Assembly: GCF_013030265.1 (NCBI RefSeq)
Contig: NZ_WPZQ01000001.1
Coordinates: 310,001-374,000 of the forward strand
DNA: 64,000 nucleotides
Origin: Ruegeria arenilitoris
GTDB lineage: Bacteria; Pseudomonadota; Alphaproteobacteria; Rhodobacterales; Rhodobacteraceae
Direction of reading: 5' to 3'
Positions 1 to 9,622 of this stretch are shown piece after piece. The first letter of the stretch is position 1, and each line of letters begins with the position of its first letter. The notes beneath the pieces were generated by a model. The model saw nothing but the letters and a program-made list of their open reading frames with translations. It had not been told where the DNA came from and ran no database searches. A program made the translations under genes and the position numbers.

Positions 1-299
1 AAGCGTCGCTGGATGAGCCTCTGCCGCTCGCCTATATCGCCGACCGTTTGGGAACCAGCCCGCGCACGCTGCAGCAACAGTTTCGACTGCGTCTGAACAC
101 CACGCCACAAGACCATTACCTGCAGCTTCGCCTGGCCGAGGCGCGCCGGCTGGTCATCGACACAGATATGCCGCTAATGGATGTCGCGCTGGCCACTGGC
201 TTTGCATCGCAGTCAAGCTTTGCCCGGGCGTTCCGAACCGCGCATGGCCTATCCGCCCGCGACCTGCGGCAGGATCGCACCCAGCCCACACATCACTGA
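1..299 (+). CDS. AraC-family transcriptional regulator, C-terminal part (5' end outside window)
   Basis: The reading frame is open from base 3 and continues off the left edge, so only the last 98 residues are present. They form the double helix-turn-helix DNA-binding domain of AraC/XylS regulators: a first helix-turn-helix around IADRLGTSPRTLQQQF and a second around VALATGFASQSSFARAF, followed by the usual short tail. The sequence resembles the GlxA-like branch, which carries an N-terminal DJ-1/PfpI-like domain, but that part is not visible. Target genes cannot be told from here. The gene ends about 40 bases before the convergent aldo/keto reductase stop. Confidence 0.85.
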   Translation, partial: ASLDEPLPLAYIADRLGTSPRTLQQQFRLRLNTTPQDHYLQLRLAEARRLVIDTDMPLMDVALATGFASQSSFARAFRTAHGLSARDLRQDRTQPTHH

Positions 300-339
300 C
301 GGGGTCTACGGCAGGTGATGGGGGCATTGCCCCCTTACC

Positions 340-1386
340 TTAGTACGGCATGGGATGGGCGCGGTGGGCTAGGTTGATTTCTTTCAACACATCCTCTGAC
401 AATTCCAGATCTTTCCCATCCAGAATACGCTGCAATTGTGCCTCATCCGTGGCCCCAAAGATGGCCGACGTCATGAACGGTCTGCTGCGACACCAGGACA
501 GTGCCATATGCACAGGATCCAGCCCATGTTTGTCAGCGATCTCCAGATAGGCAGCGACGGCGTCAAAAACCCGAGCAGATTTACGCCCGCCCATTTCAGG
601 CACCAGTGACATGCGCGATCCTTCGGGAACGCTGCCACCCTGATACTTGCCCGTCAGGAACCCGGCTGCCAGTGGCGAAAAGGCGAGCAGTCCCACATCT
701 TCATGCGCACTCAGCTCGGCCATATCGGTATCAAAGTGACGGCAGAGCATCGAGTATTCGTTCTGCACGGACGCGACGCGTGGCGCACCGGTTTCATCTG
801 CAAGTCGCACCCACTGGGCCGTTCCCCAGGCACTTTCATTCGACAGGCCAAAGGCACGAATATTGCCCTTTTCGACCTGTACCTGCAGCGCCTCAAGACA
901 CTCCTGCATATTCGCAACAACATCGTCACGATCCCCACCTGACGGATCGTAATCCCAATTCTGGCGGAACATGTAACTGCCCCGGTTTGGCCAGTGGAAC
1001 TGATAGAGGTCGATATAGTCAGTCTGCAACCGGCGCAGGGATCCCTCGATTGCCTCGGGAATGGTCTGGCCCGAAATTGGCGCCCCGTCACGGGCGTGAG
1101 AAAACCCTGCTCCTGAATGCTTGGTCGCCAGAACATAGTCGCCCCGGCGCGCGGCATTAGATGCATTCCAATTGCCCAGAATTTCTTCGGTCCGGCCAAC
1201 GGTTTCCTTCGAGATCGGATTCACCGGATACATCTCAGCCGCGTCGACAAAGTTGATCCCGGCTGCCAGGGCCATATCCATCTGTCGGTGTCCACCGGTC
1301 TCGGTGGTCTGTGTGCCAAAGGTCATTGTTCCAAGGCACAGATCCGACACCATTACACCGGTGCGCCCCAAAGGTTTCATTTTCAT
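340..1386 (-). CDS. tas: Aldo/keto reductase, Tas-like
   Basis: NADPH-dependent aldo/keto reductase of the Tas subgroup, predicted cytosolic (beta/alpha)8 barrel of 348 residues, the usual Tas length. The catalytic tetrad is visible as Asp48 and Tyr53 in VDAAEMYPV, Lys89 in LATKHSG and His131 in YQFHWPNR. The frame is open 21 codons further upstream, but the ATG at 1386 is preceded by AGGAGG eight bases away and gives the family N-terminus MKMKPLGRTG. It lies downstream of mgtE on the same strand with about 60 bases between. The physiological substrate is not known for this family. Confidence 0.9.
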   Translation of the reverse strand: MKMKPLGRTGVMVSDLCLGTMTFGTQTTETGGHRQMDMALAAGINFVDAAEMYPVNPISKETVGRTEEILGNWNASNAARRGDYVLATKHSGAGFSHARDGAPISGQTIPEAIEGSLRRLQTDYIDLYQFHWPNRGSYMFRQNWDYDPSGGDRDDVVANMQECLEALQVQVEKGNIRAFGLSNESAWGTAQWVRLADETGAPRVASVQNEYSMLCRHFDTDMAELSAHEDVGLLAFSPLAAGFLTGKYQGGSVPEGSRMSLVPEMGGRKSARVFDAVAAYLEIADKHGLDPVHMALSWCRSRPFMTSAIFGATDEAQLQRILDGKDLELSEDVLKEINLAHRAHPMPY

Positions 1387-1445
1387 CTGGAAATCCTCCT
1401 GCTCGCCCTGCACCCTAGCGCAGGGTTGGACCGGGGCAAGCCCGA

Positions 1446-2858
1446 TCAACTCAGATAAATCAGACTGGCAACAAAGAAAAAGGCCAGAACGCCGAACACA
1501 TCGTTCGACGTGGTTATGAAGATGCCGGTTGCCGCGGCCGGATCTTGTTTCAACGCCCTAAGCAGGAACGGCACCATCGACCCGACCGACGCTGCGATAA
1601 CAGTCACGATCGCCAGTGCGACGATCGACGTCAGAACCAACAGGCCTGGCTTTTCAATTGCGATGAACAGGCTGCCAATCAAAACCAGAAGGCCCACGAC
1701 CGTGCCAACGATCAGCCCGTTCAGCAGGGCCCCACGCAGTTCGCGATAGAATCTCGACGGCAAATCGCCACGCCACTCCGCCCCCGAAGTCAGTACCTGC
1801 ACAGAAACAGTCGAGGCTTGAATCCCCGCGTTCCCGGCTGTTGCCAGAACAACGGGAATAAAACTGGCAAGGATCGCGGATTCGGCAAGTGCGTCCTCAT
1901 ACGACACGATGGCAATTGCTGCGATGGTGCTGCCGACCAACCCGCCCAGCAGCCACGGCAGGCGGCGGCGGGCAATCTGGCCAGGCGTGTCGAATTGCGT
2001 CGTATCGGGGGATACGCCGCCCATCTTGAGCATATCTTCCTCAACCTCTTCCCGCGCAATCTCAGCCAGTTCAGGCGGGGCTATACCGCCCAGAAAACGG
2101 CCATTGGCATCGACGACAGCGATAACAGAGGCCGAGCGCGCCTCGGCCAGGCGCAGCACCTCTTCCTGGTCCGCAGAACTGTCGACCGTCACAGTGTCTT
2201 TTTGGACGATATCAGAAACGCAGGTGTCATCCGGGTTCAACAGTAGGTCCCGACTGCGCAGATAGCCAACCAGTCGTTTGTCCTGTTCGAGAACAAAAAT
2301 CATATCCAGTCGCGCAAACTGGTCCGAGGTTTTTCGAAGATGAGATACCACCTCGCCAATCGTCCATCCAACAGGAACCGTCAAAACCCCGTGGCGCATA
2401 TGCGCAGCCGCACTGTCATCATCTGCAGACAAGGACTGTCGAATGACATCTGCATCCTTCCGATCAGCAATCAGATCATCATGAGTGTCGGGCGGCAGCG
2501 TTTCCAGCAACTCGATAGCCAGATCAGGCGAAACTCTGGAGACGATCTTGCGGAATTTCTTTCGCGTTGAAGCCTCAAACAGAACTGAACGCAATTCCGG
2601 GTCCAGTTCGACAAGGACCGGCAGACTCACATCATCAGGCAACCATTCGAACACCCGGCGCGCACGCTTGGTCTTCATCTTCAGCAGGCATTTCACAACG
2701 TCCGCTGCGTTCCAACCGCTCAGGACAGTAAGAACCGCCATCCGCTTGCCTGCGGCCACCAGCTGTTCCAACGACGAGGCGACCCTCGCATTGTTATGGC
2801 GCGCTGCCGGGCTGTTTGCGCTGTCCCAATGCAGCTTTTTTGGAGGAACCTGATCCAT
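1446..2858 (-). CDS. mgtE: Magnesium transporter MgtE
   Basis: MgtE-type Mg2+ channel/transporter of 470 residues, a normal length. Domains in order: an N-terminal MgtE superhelical domain (about 35-140, with the LLETLPPDTHDDLIADR stretch), a pair of CBS domains (about 140-265) that sense intracellular Mg2+, a plug helix, and a C-terminal membrane domain from about residue 290 with five predicted helices and the AGNAGIQAS pore motif. The ATG at 2858 has an AGGTGAG ribosome site. The gene stands alone between holC and tas; no Mg-sensing RNA leader is recognisable in the roughly 100 bases upstream. Confidence 0.95.
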   Translation of the reverse strand: MDQVPPKKLHWDSANSPAARHNNARVASSLEQLVAAGKRMAVLTVLSGWNAADVVKCLLKMKTKRARRVFEWLPDDVSLPVLVELDPELRSVLFEASTRKKFRKIVSRVSPDLAIELLETLPPDTHDDLIADRKDADVIRQSLSADDDSAAAHMRHGVLTVPVGWTIGEVVSHLRKTSDQFARLDMIFVLEQDKRLVGYLRSRDLLLNPDDTCVSDIVQKDTVTVDSSADQEEVLRLAEARSASVIAVVDANGRFLGGIAPPELAEIAREEVEEDMLKMGGVSPDTTQFDTPGQIARRRLPWLLGGLVGSTIAAIAIVSYEDALAESAILASFIPVVLATAGNAGIQASTVSVQVLTSGAEWRGDLPSRFYRELRGALLNGLIVGTVVGLLVLIGSLFIAIEKPGLLVLTSIVALAIVTVIAASVGSMVPFLLRALKQDPAAATGIFITTSNDVFGVLAFFFVASLIYLS

Positions 2859-2956
2859 CCGCTCACCTCACCTAAATCCACGCAGCTGTGGCATTGCTAA
2901 GTGACGGTAGCGTGAATGAAAGATTATCTGAACAGATCAGCGCAGCGAAAGGGAGA

Positions 2957-3415
2957 TCAGGCTTCTGCCTTTTTCTCCCACCGGCCTGAATCCTCGGACC
3001 AATATTGCGCCGAACAACCTGCTGAGGTCAGCGCCTTCCATTGTACCCGTGCGGCCTGAACTGCGCTTTGATCGTTGCCATCGAACAGGATGCAGACACG
3101 CTCGGATGCTTCGACTTCGTCCGGCTCAACCGCAGCGCCATCGATCGCCATCAAACAGGATGGATCATTTGCCGCCGTCGTCTCAGTCGTCAGCAAAATG
3201 GGCTGCATCGCATCGTGCGGTCCACCGGCACGACCATGTGGCAGGAACCCGTCATCAGGCCCCAGCCACAATTTTTCATCCAGCCAGTCCAGCCGAGCGG
3301 GATCAGTGCCCCGCACGGCTATCCGCCACCCGGCCTGCCGTGCCTTGTCCAGCAGTACCGGCAAGGTCTGCTCAAGCGGTTGGCGGGTCAGGTGATAGAA
3401 ATAGACGGCCCCCAT
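2957..3415 (-). CDS. holC: DNA polymerase III subunit chi
   Basis: Chi subunit of the replicative clamp-loader complex, which links the tau/psi complex to single-strand binding protein. The protein has 152 residues from ATG 3415 (MGAVYFYHLTR). The fold is recognised from the N-terminal YFYHL, the WLDEKLWL segment and the C-terminal region after ILLTTE, ending in a short basic tail. The frame extends 18 codons into pepA, but the start at 3415, five bases after the pepA stop, gives the family N-terminus. pepA-holC is a common gene pair in Proteobacteria, and translation is probably coupled because no strong ribosome site is seen. Confidence 0.92.
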   Translation of the reverse strand: MGAVYFYHLTRQPLEQTLPVLLDKARQAGWRIAVRGTDPARLDWLDEKLWLGPDDGFLPHGRAGGPHDAMQPILLTTETTAANDPSCLMAIDGAAVEPDEVEASERVCILFDGNDQSAVQAARVQWKALTSAGCSAQYWSEDSGRWEKKAEA

Positions 3416-3420
3416 TCGAG

Positions 3421-4887
3421 TTACTCGAAATTGTCCTGAACAAAACGGCTTAGCGCGCGCACGCCCCAACCGGTTGCACCTTTGGGCGCATAGGATGTCT
3501 CGGACGACACCGACGCAACACCCGCGATATCCAGGTGAATCCAGGGGGTATCTTCCTTGACGAAACGTTGCAGGAATTGCGCCGCAGTGACCGATCCGGC
3601 GGGGCGACCACCCACGTTCTTCATATCCGCAATGCGGGATTTCAGCAGGTCATCATAGGCCTTGCCCAGTGGCATCCGCCATGCGCCTTCATCCTCGACT
3701 TTGGCCGCCTTCAGGAAAGCATCGCAGAACGTGTCATTGTTCGAGAAAACGCCCGCATTCTCATGCCCAAGCCCGATGATGATCGCACCCGTCAGTGTGG
3801 CCAAATCAATCATGCCGACAGGATTGAACCTCTCCTGCGCGTACCACATGACATCACACAGAACCAAGCGGCCTTCAGCATCGGTATTGATGATCTCTAC
3901 CGTGTCGCCTTTCATCGATTTGACGACATCGCCGGGGCGCGTAGCGCGACCGGAAGGCATATTTTCCACCAGACCGACCAGACCAACCACATTGGCCTTG
4001 GCCTTGCGCAGCGCCAACGCCCGCATGGTGCCTGCAACGACACCCGCGCCGCCCATGTCCATGGTCATCTCTTCCATGCCCGCAGCAGGTTTGAGCGAGA
4101 TACCACCGGTATCAAACACCACGCCCTTGCCCACCAGCGCCAGCGGAGCGTCGTCCTTGTCGCCACCATTCCAGTGCATGACCACAACCTTGGACGGGCT
4201 GTCAGACCCCTGCCCGACGCTCAGCAATGTGCGCATGCCAAGCTCGGCCAGTTTGTCCTCTTCCAGAACCTCAACTTCCAGCCCCAACGCTTCCATTTCT
4301 TTCAGGCGGTCGGCGAATTCTGTCGTGGTCAGAACATTGGCGGGTTCGTTGGTCAGATCGCGGGTCATGCGCACGCCATCGGCGATACCGTTCAGCGGTG
4401 CGAACGCCGCTTCGACCTCATCCGCTTTGGAATGACTGATCACAATTTCGCCCGTGGGATCGGCGTCCTTAGTCTTGTGCGCATCAAAATCATAGCTGCG
4501 CAGCACCATGCCCAAGGCCAGTTCCTCGGTCCGCACCTGATTTGCGGCCATCACAAGCACGTCCTTGCCCTTGGCCAGCTTTGCCAAAGCAGCACCCGCC
4601 TTGCGAGCCTCGTCATGATCGGGGCGACGCGGCAAAACCAGAACGTCCAGCGCCTCAGCTGCCATGCCACCGGGCCAAGCCAATGAGATCACATCGCCTG
4701 TCTTGGCTTTGTCAAACTTCTCGCTCTCGACCAGTCGGGCCACTGCGCCTCGTGTCAGGCGATTGGCCCTGCGCGCAGCGGGGCTCATCTTTCCTTCGGC
4801 AGGAATAATGATGACCACACGCCCTTCGGCCTGCGCCATGAGATCCAAATCAAAGTCCTGAAAACGGATTGGTATCAGACTGCTCAT
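3421..4887 (-). CDS. pepA: Leucyl aminopeptidase (M17 family)
   Basis: Cytosolic hexameric zinc/manganese aminopeptidase of 488 residues that releases N-terminal residues from peptides. The two-metal site is intact: Lys254 and Asp259 in VGKGVVFDTGG, Asp277 in MTMDMGGAG, and the M17 signature NTDAEGR at 334-340 with Asp336, Glu338 and the catalytic Arg340. The start at 4887 was chosen for its AGGAGC ribosome site and the family N-terminus MSSLIPIRF; the frame is open 16 codons further upstream. It is the first gene of a pepA-holC unit and is divergent from lptG. Confidence 0.96.
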   Translation of the reverse strand: MSSLIPIRFQDFDLDLMAQAEGRVVIIIPAEGKMSPAARRANRLTRGAVARLVESEKFDKAKTGDVISLAWPGGMAAEALDVLVLPRRPDHDEARKAGAALAKLAKGKDVLVMAANQVRTEELALGMVLRSYDFDAHKTKDADPTGEIVISHSKADEVEAAFAPLNGIADGVRMTRDLTNEPANVLTTTEFADRLKEMEALGLEVEVLEEDKLAELGMRTLLSVGQGSDSPSKVVVMHWNGGDKDDAPLALVGKGVVFDTGGISLKPAAGMEEMTMDMGGAGVVAGTMRALALRKAKANVVGLVGLVENMPSGRATRPGDVVKSMKGDTVEIINTDAEGRLVLCDVMWYAQERFNPVGMIDLATLTGAIIIGLGHENAGVFSNNDTFCDAFLKAAKVEDEGAWRMPLGKAYDDLLKSRIADMKNVGGRPAGSVTAAQFLQRFVKEDTPWIHLDIAGVASVSSETSYAPKGATGWGVRALSRFVQDNFE

Positions 4888-5050
4888 CTCTTGCTCCTGA
4901 AAAACTCTTCCCCAAGACCTAGCGTGGACCACCAATATTGACCAGATAGCAGTTTTCCCCGTCTGCCATTTGCATTAAGGTCGCCCGAAAATAACCGGCA
5001 GGCTCGGGGGAGAAGTATTGGCACCAAACGGCAGGCATAGGCCTTCGCGC

Positions 5051-5119
5051 ATGATTCCATGCCGGGGCGATTCTGGCGTGGACCCCGAGCTCAGCGGTCA
5101 GCCGGAGGTGAACTCGTGA
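5051..5119 (+). other. 22-codon ORF in the expected lptF slot, overlapping the lptG start
   Basis: An ATG at 5051 opens a 22-codon frame (MIPCRGDSGVDPELSGQPEV and two more) whose TGA overlaps the lptG GTG start as GTGA. In related Rhodobacterales the gene just upstream of lptG, between it and pepA, is lptF. Here only 228 bases separate pepA and lptG, too short for an LptF of about 370 residues. The ORF may be a leader peptide that couples translation to lptG, a scar of a lost lptF, or chance. No ribosome site of note precedes it. Confidence 0.25.
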
Positions 5120-6216
5120 TCCTCGACCGCTATTTTGCCCGAAGATTCCTGCAGAGTTTTCTCGTTATCGGCGGCATTTTTCTGACACTCATGATTCTGA
5201 TCGACCTGATCGAGCAAGTCCGCAAATTCACTGACGTCGACCTGAGCTTTGGTCAATTGCTGCGCCTGACCCTGCTCAACACCCCGGCGGCAATCAGCGA
5301 GATGCTGCCGCTGTTAATGATTCTGGCTACGATTGCGTTGTTCATTGGTCTGGCGCGCAGTTCCGAACTGGTCGTGACCCGCGCCATCGGGCGGTCTGGC
5401 ATCCGCGCACTTGCTGCACCCGTTCTGCTGGCTTTGGTGATCGGTGCACTGGCAGTGGCGTTGCTGAACCCTATCTCTGCTGCGACATCCGAAGAATACC
5501 AGCGTTTGGCAGACGGATATCGCAACAATGGCAGTTCTACCCTTTCGATCAGCAGCGAGGGCCTTTGGTTGCGCCAGGGTTCCACATCGGGCCAATCCGT
5601 GATCCATGCTGTCGGGACCGATCCCGACGAGGACTTTGGCCTCAGAGAAGTTACCATCACGACATTCTCTCCTGACGGTATTCCGACCGAACAGATCTTT
5701 GCTGAAACTGCACGTCTGGAAGATGGAAACTGGGTTCTCTATCAGGCCAAGGTTTGGACGCTCCAGAACGGCTCGAATCCCGAAACAAATGCAATCACGT
5801 ATGAACAACTTGCTCTTCCCACGACTCTCACACGCGATCGCATTCTGGATACATTAGGCCAACAAGACTCCGTTTCGGTCTACGACCTGCCACAACTCAT
5901 CCACGATCTACGCGAGGCAGGATTTTCAACAAAGCAATACGAAGTCTGGTTGCAGGTACAACTCGCACGGCCATTCTTTCTTGTATCGATGGTTCTGATT
6001 GGTGCTGCTTTCACCATGCGCCATGTCCGTTTCGGCGGCACAGGCATAGCTGTTCTGACAGCGGTTCTGTTGGGCTTTGCCATCTACTTCGTACGTAATT
6101 TCGCTCAAATTCTGGGGGAGAACGGCCAGTTGCCGATCTATGTCGCCGCCTGGGCACCGCCCTTTGCCGCAATCCTGTTGTCCTTAGGCCTCTTGCTGCA
6201 CGCGGAGGACGGTTAA
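5116..6216 (+). CDS. lptG: LPS export ABC transporter permease LptG
   Basis: Inner-membrane permease of the LptB2FG transporter, which extracts lipopolysaccharide for transport to LptD. The protein has 366 residues: N-terminal helices (from about residue 15), a periplasmic beta-jellyroll domain (about 125-260) and C-terminal helices. The segments LARSSELVVTRAIGRSG and EGLWLRQG match LptG rather than LptF. The GTG at 5116 has GGAGG upstream at good spacing. Its stop overlaps the lptD start (TAATG). It opens the operon lptG-lptD-surA-pdxA-rsmA. The usual partner lptF is not next to it. Confidence 0.92.
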   Translation: MILDRYFARRFLQSFLVIGGIFLTLMILIDLIEQVRKFTDVDLSFGQLLRLTLLNTPAAISEMLPLLMILATIALFIGLARSSELVVTRAIGRSGIRALAAPVLLALVIGALAVALLNPISAATSEEYQRLADGYRNNGSSTLSISSEGLWLRQGSTSGQSVIHAVGTDPDEDFGLREVTITTFSPDGIPTEQIFAETARLEDGNWVLYQAKVWTLQNGSNPETNAITYEQLALPTTLTRDRILDTLGQQDSVSVYDLPQLIHDLREAGFSTKQYEVWLQVQLARPFFLVSMVLIGAAFTMRHVRFGGTGIAVLTAVLLGFAIYFVRNFAQILGENGQLPIYVAAWAPPFAAILLSLGLLLHAEDG

Positions 6217-8378
6217 TGCGGCGACTAATGTCTTTGCTGCTGTCCAGCACTCTGGTTCTGGCGGCACCGTCCATCGCACTTGCGCAAAACGCATCAGGTT
6301 CCGCAGCTGCTGGACAGGATGGGGCTGCCCAAGACCAGCCGGCCCTGTTGGTGGCGGACAAGATTTTCATCACACCCGACCGGAAACTCGTCGCCGAAGG
6401 GAATGTCGAAGCCTATCAGGGCGACATCAAATTATCGGCCAAAAGTGTAATCTTCGATCGGGAAACCGGTGAGCTGACCCTCGAAGGTCCGATCCGGATC
6501 GATCAGGCGGGCCAATCCACTGTGTTGGCGGACTCCGCTCAGTTGGATGATGGCATCCAGAACGGGCTTTTGATCGGTGCCCGAATGGTGTTCGATCAGC
6601 AGGTTCAGATCGCCTCGGTTCAGGCAACCCGCGCTGGCGGCAGGTACACACAGTTCAGCAAAGTGTCGGCCACCTCATGTCATGTCTGCGCCAATGGCAA
6701 ACCACCACTTTGGCAAATTCGGGCGCGCAAGGTAACGCACGATCAGTTAGAACGGCAGCTGTATTTCGAAGGTGCACAGTTCCGCATCCTTGATTTCCCG
6801 GTCTTCTACTTTCCCGTACTGCGCCTGCCCGACCCGACACTGGAGCGTGCAACAGGTTTTCTTGTCCCGTCGATCCGGACGACCTCGCAACTGGGAACCG
6901 GTGTACAGGTCCCCTATTTCTTTAAGCTGGGCGACCACAAGGATCTGACGCTGACGCCCTATGTCTCATCCAAGACAACGACATTAGGCTATCGCTACCG
7001 TCAGGCTTTCAAAAACGGTCGCATTCAGTTCGAAGGCGCATACACCCGCGATGACGTGCAACAAAACCAGGATCGCGGCTATCTTTTCGCGAATGGTTGG
7101 TTCGCTCTGAAAAATGATTACCGGCTGACGTTCAACATTCAAACAACGTCGGATGACGCGTATCTGGCTGATTATGGTCTGCCGGACTTTGACCGTCTGC
7201 GCAGCGAAATCGCACTGGAACGGATCAAACGCGATACCGCGTTCAAAACCAGTTTCATCCACTACAAAACCCTGCGCGACAGCGAAAATCAGGACGAAAT
7301 CCCTTCGCGCGTTTTCGATCTGAACTATGAAAAGCGGTACTTTCCCAACGCTCTGGGCGGCGAAGTGAGGCTTGCGTTTATCGGGCATTCCCACACACGA
7401 ACCAGCGATCAGAATATCATCGGGCGGGATGTGGCCCGTGCGACGATGGATGCCGAATGGCTGCGCAGCTGGACCTTTGCCTCAGGCCTGCGCGCCGATG
7501 CACAGCTGGGGGCGTCGGTCGACACATTCGATATCCGCAATGACAGTCAGTATCCCAACCAGATTACCAGATCGACGCCACGGGCAGCCCTTACTCTGCG
7601 CTATCCGATGGTGCGGCGCGAGCAGACCGGCGCAACGCAGTTCCTCGAACCAATCGTGCAGTTTGGCTGGACGCATGTCTCGAACACCGACGTACCCAAT
7701 GACGAAAGTACGTTTCAGGAGTTCGACCAGGGCAATCTGCTATCCCTGTCTCGCTTCCCAGCCGAAGATCGCCGCGAAAATGGAGCAACAGCTGTTGTCG
7801 GCGTGAACTGGGCGCGCAATACGCCGAACGGCTGGCAAGCGCTTGCAACCGTCGGTCAGGTGTTCCGCGCCGATGCCGATCCGGATTTCACCCTGACCTC
7901 AGGCCTGCAGGGCACCACATCCGATCTGCTGCTGGCCGGTCAGTTGAAAACCGCCAAAGGCCTTACCCTCGCGGCACGTGGCCTGCTGGATGATGACTTC
8001 AGCTTTGCCAAAGCCGAGTTCCGGGGCGTTTGGGCCAAAGACGACAACGCGCTGACGGGCAGCTATGTCTGGCAGGAACCCGACCCTGCAGAAAACAGCG
8101 ACAAAATATCCGAAATCTGGCTGACGGGACGTTACAGAATCGATCAGAACTGGCTGACACAGGCACTGGCGCGATATGATCTGGCCGAATCTGAGCCAAT
8201 CCGCTACGGGCTTGGAGTTACCTACGAAAATGAGTGCGTGCAGGTTAACATGACCGTCAGTCGGCGCTATACGTCCACATCAAGTATTGAGCCTTCGACA
8301 GAATTCGGCTTTACCGTTGCACTAACTGGATACGCCGTCGAAGGCGGGGGCAAGAAGTACAAAAGAAAATGCAGCTGA
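6216..8378 (+). CDS. lptD: LPS assembly outer membrane protein LptD
   Basis: Outer-membrane beta-barrel that inserts lipopolysaccharide into the outer leaflet. The 720 residues begin with a signal peptide (MRRLMSLLLS to ALA, about 24 residues), followed by a periplasmic OstA/LptA-like jellyroll (about 45-180, with ADKIFITPDRKLVAEGNVEA) and a large C-terminal barrel. Exactly four cysteines appear in the mature protein, at 155, 158, 674 and 719, two near the jellyroll end and two at the C-terminus, a layout consistent with long-range disulfides as in E. coli LptD. Start and stop overlap lptG and the surA homologue, so translation is coupled. Confidence 0.94.
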   Translation: MRRLMSLLLSSTLVLAAPSIALAQNASGSAAAGQDGAAQDQPALLVADKIFITPDRKLVAEGNVEAYQGDIKLSAKSVIFDRETGELTLEGPIRIDQAGQSTVLADSAQLDDGIQNGLLIGARMVFDQQVQIASVQATRAGGRYTQFSKVSATSCHVCANGKPPLWQIRARKVTHDQLERQLYFEGAQFRILDFPVFYFPVLRLPDPTLERATGFLVPSIRTTSQLGTGVQVPYFFKLGDHKDLTLTPYVSSKTTTLGYRYRQAFKNGRIQFEGAYTRDDVQQNQDRGYLFANGWFALKNDYRLTFNIQTTSDDAYLADYGLPDFDRLRSEIALERIKRDTAFKTSFIHYKTLRDSENQDEIPSRVFDLNYEKRYFPNALGGEVRLAFIGHSHTRTSDQNIIGRDVARATMDAEWLRSWTFASGLRADAQLGASVDTFDIRNDSQYPNQITRSTPRAALTLRYPMVRREQTGATQFLEPIVQFGWTHVSNTDVPNDESTFQEFDQGNLLSLSRFPAEDRRENGATAVVGVNWARNTPNGWQALATVGQVFRADADPDFTLTSGLQGTTSDLLLAGQLKTAKGLTLAARGLLDDDFSFAKAEFRGVWAKDDNALTGSYVWQEPDPAENSDKISEIWLTGRYRIDQNWLTQALARYDLAESEPIRYGLGVTYENECVQVNMTVSRRYTSTSSIEPSTEFGFTVALTGYAVEGGGKKYKRKCS

Positions 8379-9622
8379 TATCAGGTTTCTCTAAGTTTCT
8401 TCGTACCGGTTGGCAAAGACCGGCTTTGCCCGCACTCGCTGCGGCGCTTATCGCCTTTTCTTCGCCGCAGGCCATCGGGCAAAGCCTGTTCTCACCCGCG
8501 ATCCGGATCAATCAGGATATCGTGACGTGGTATGAATTGCAGCAACGCCAGCAGTTTCTCGAAGCGCTCGGCCTGCCGGGAAGTTCTGAAGATGAGGTGC
8601 GTGAGGCCCTGATCGATGCTCGCCTGCGCAAACAGGCGATGCGGGATGCCGGAATTCAGGCGACACCAGAAGATGTACAGCTTGGTATCGACCAGTTTGC
8701 CGCTCGTGGTCAGCTTTCGACTGACGATTTCCTGCGGTTGCTCAGCGATGCCGGGGTAGATCCCGAAACAGTCCGAGACTTTGTTGAAGATCAGCTTTCA
8801 TGGCGTGACTACGTCAGCACGAGGTTTATCTCTCAGGCGCGCCCCACAGAGGATGAAATCAATCGGGCAATGGGCCAGGGCGGCGGTGGCGGCCTCGAAG
8901 TTCTGTTGTCCGAGATTATCATTCCCGTAACACCGCAGACGCTCGCTCAGGCTGACGCGCTGGCGCAGGAAATTTCTCAGGTAGACGGTTATGACGCGTT
9001 TTCCTCCGCTGCCACGCAATATTCGGCGGCAGCGACCCGCGAAAACGGAGGTCGATTGGATTGGCTGTCGCTCAATAATCTTCCGCCCGCGCTGCAGCCC
9101 GTCATCCTGGGCCTGCAGAACGGAGATATAACCGAGCCGCTGAGTCTTCCCAACGCCATAGCCCTGTTCCAGATGCGCGGCATTCGCGAGGTTTCGACAG
9201 GCGCACCACGCTATTCCAAGATCGACTATGCGATCTACTATATTCCGGGCGGTCGTAGCCCAGAGGCCCAGAAAACTGCGGCTGAGCTGAAGGAAAACAT
9301 CGACACTTGTAACGACCTCTATGGTATCGCCAAGGATCAACCGCCAGAGGTTCTTGAGCGCGTGTCCGCCAGCCCTTCCGAAATCCCGCGCGACGTGGCT
9401 CTGGAACTTGCCAAGCTGGACCCCAATGAGATTTCAACAACGCTCACCCGCAACAACGGGCAGACGCTGATGTTCCTGATGCTGTGCACCCGCACCCGCG
9501 ATCTGGGCGAAGATACGTCTCGTCAGGATGTTGCTAACGCTTTGACCCAGCAGCGCCTGCAGGCTTTTGCCGACAGCTTCATCGAACAAATGCGGGCAGA
9601 CGCCACCATTATCGAGCAATGA
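8369..9622 (+). CDS. surA: SurA-like periplasmic peptidylprolyl isomerase/chaperone
   Basis: Periplasmic chaperone for outer-membrane proteins such as LptD. The 417 residues carry an N-terminal basic and hydrophobic signal sequence (about 1-38, ending AIGQS), a SurA N-terminal helical domain (about 45-165) and one recognisable parvulin domain (about 170-275, with LSEIIIP and GGRLDWLSLNNLPPAL). The second parvulin domain of E. coli SurA is not obvious; the C-terminal part is more diverged. The start overlaps lptD by 10 bases and the stop overlaps pdxA as ATGA. The position between lptD and pdxA is the conserved surA position. Confidence 0.9.
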   Translation: MQLISGFSKFLRTGWQRPALPALAAALIAFSSPQAIGQSLFSPAIRINQDIVTWYELQQRQQFLEALGLPGSSEDEVREALIDARLRKQAMRDAGIQATPEDVQLGIDQFAARGQLSTDDFLRLLSDAGVDPETVRDFVEDQLSWRDYVSTRFISQARPTEDEINRAMGQGGGGGLEVLLSEIIIPVTPQTLAQADALAQEISQVDGYDAFSSAATQYSAAATRENGGRLDWLSLNNLPPALQPVILGLQNGDITEPLSLPNAIALFQMRGIREVSTGAPRYSKIDYAIYYIPGGRSPEAQKTAAELKENIDTCNDLYGIAKDQPPEVLERVSASPSEIPRDVALELAKLDPNEISTTLTRNNGQTLMFLMLCTRTRDLGEDTSRQDVANALTQQRLQAFADSFIEQMRADATIIEQ

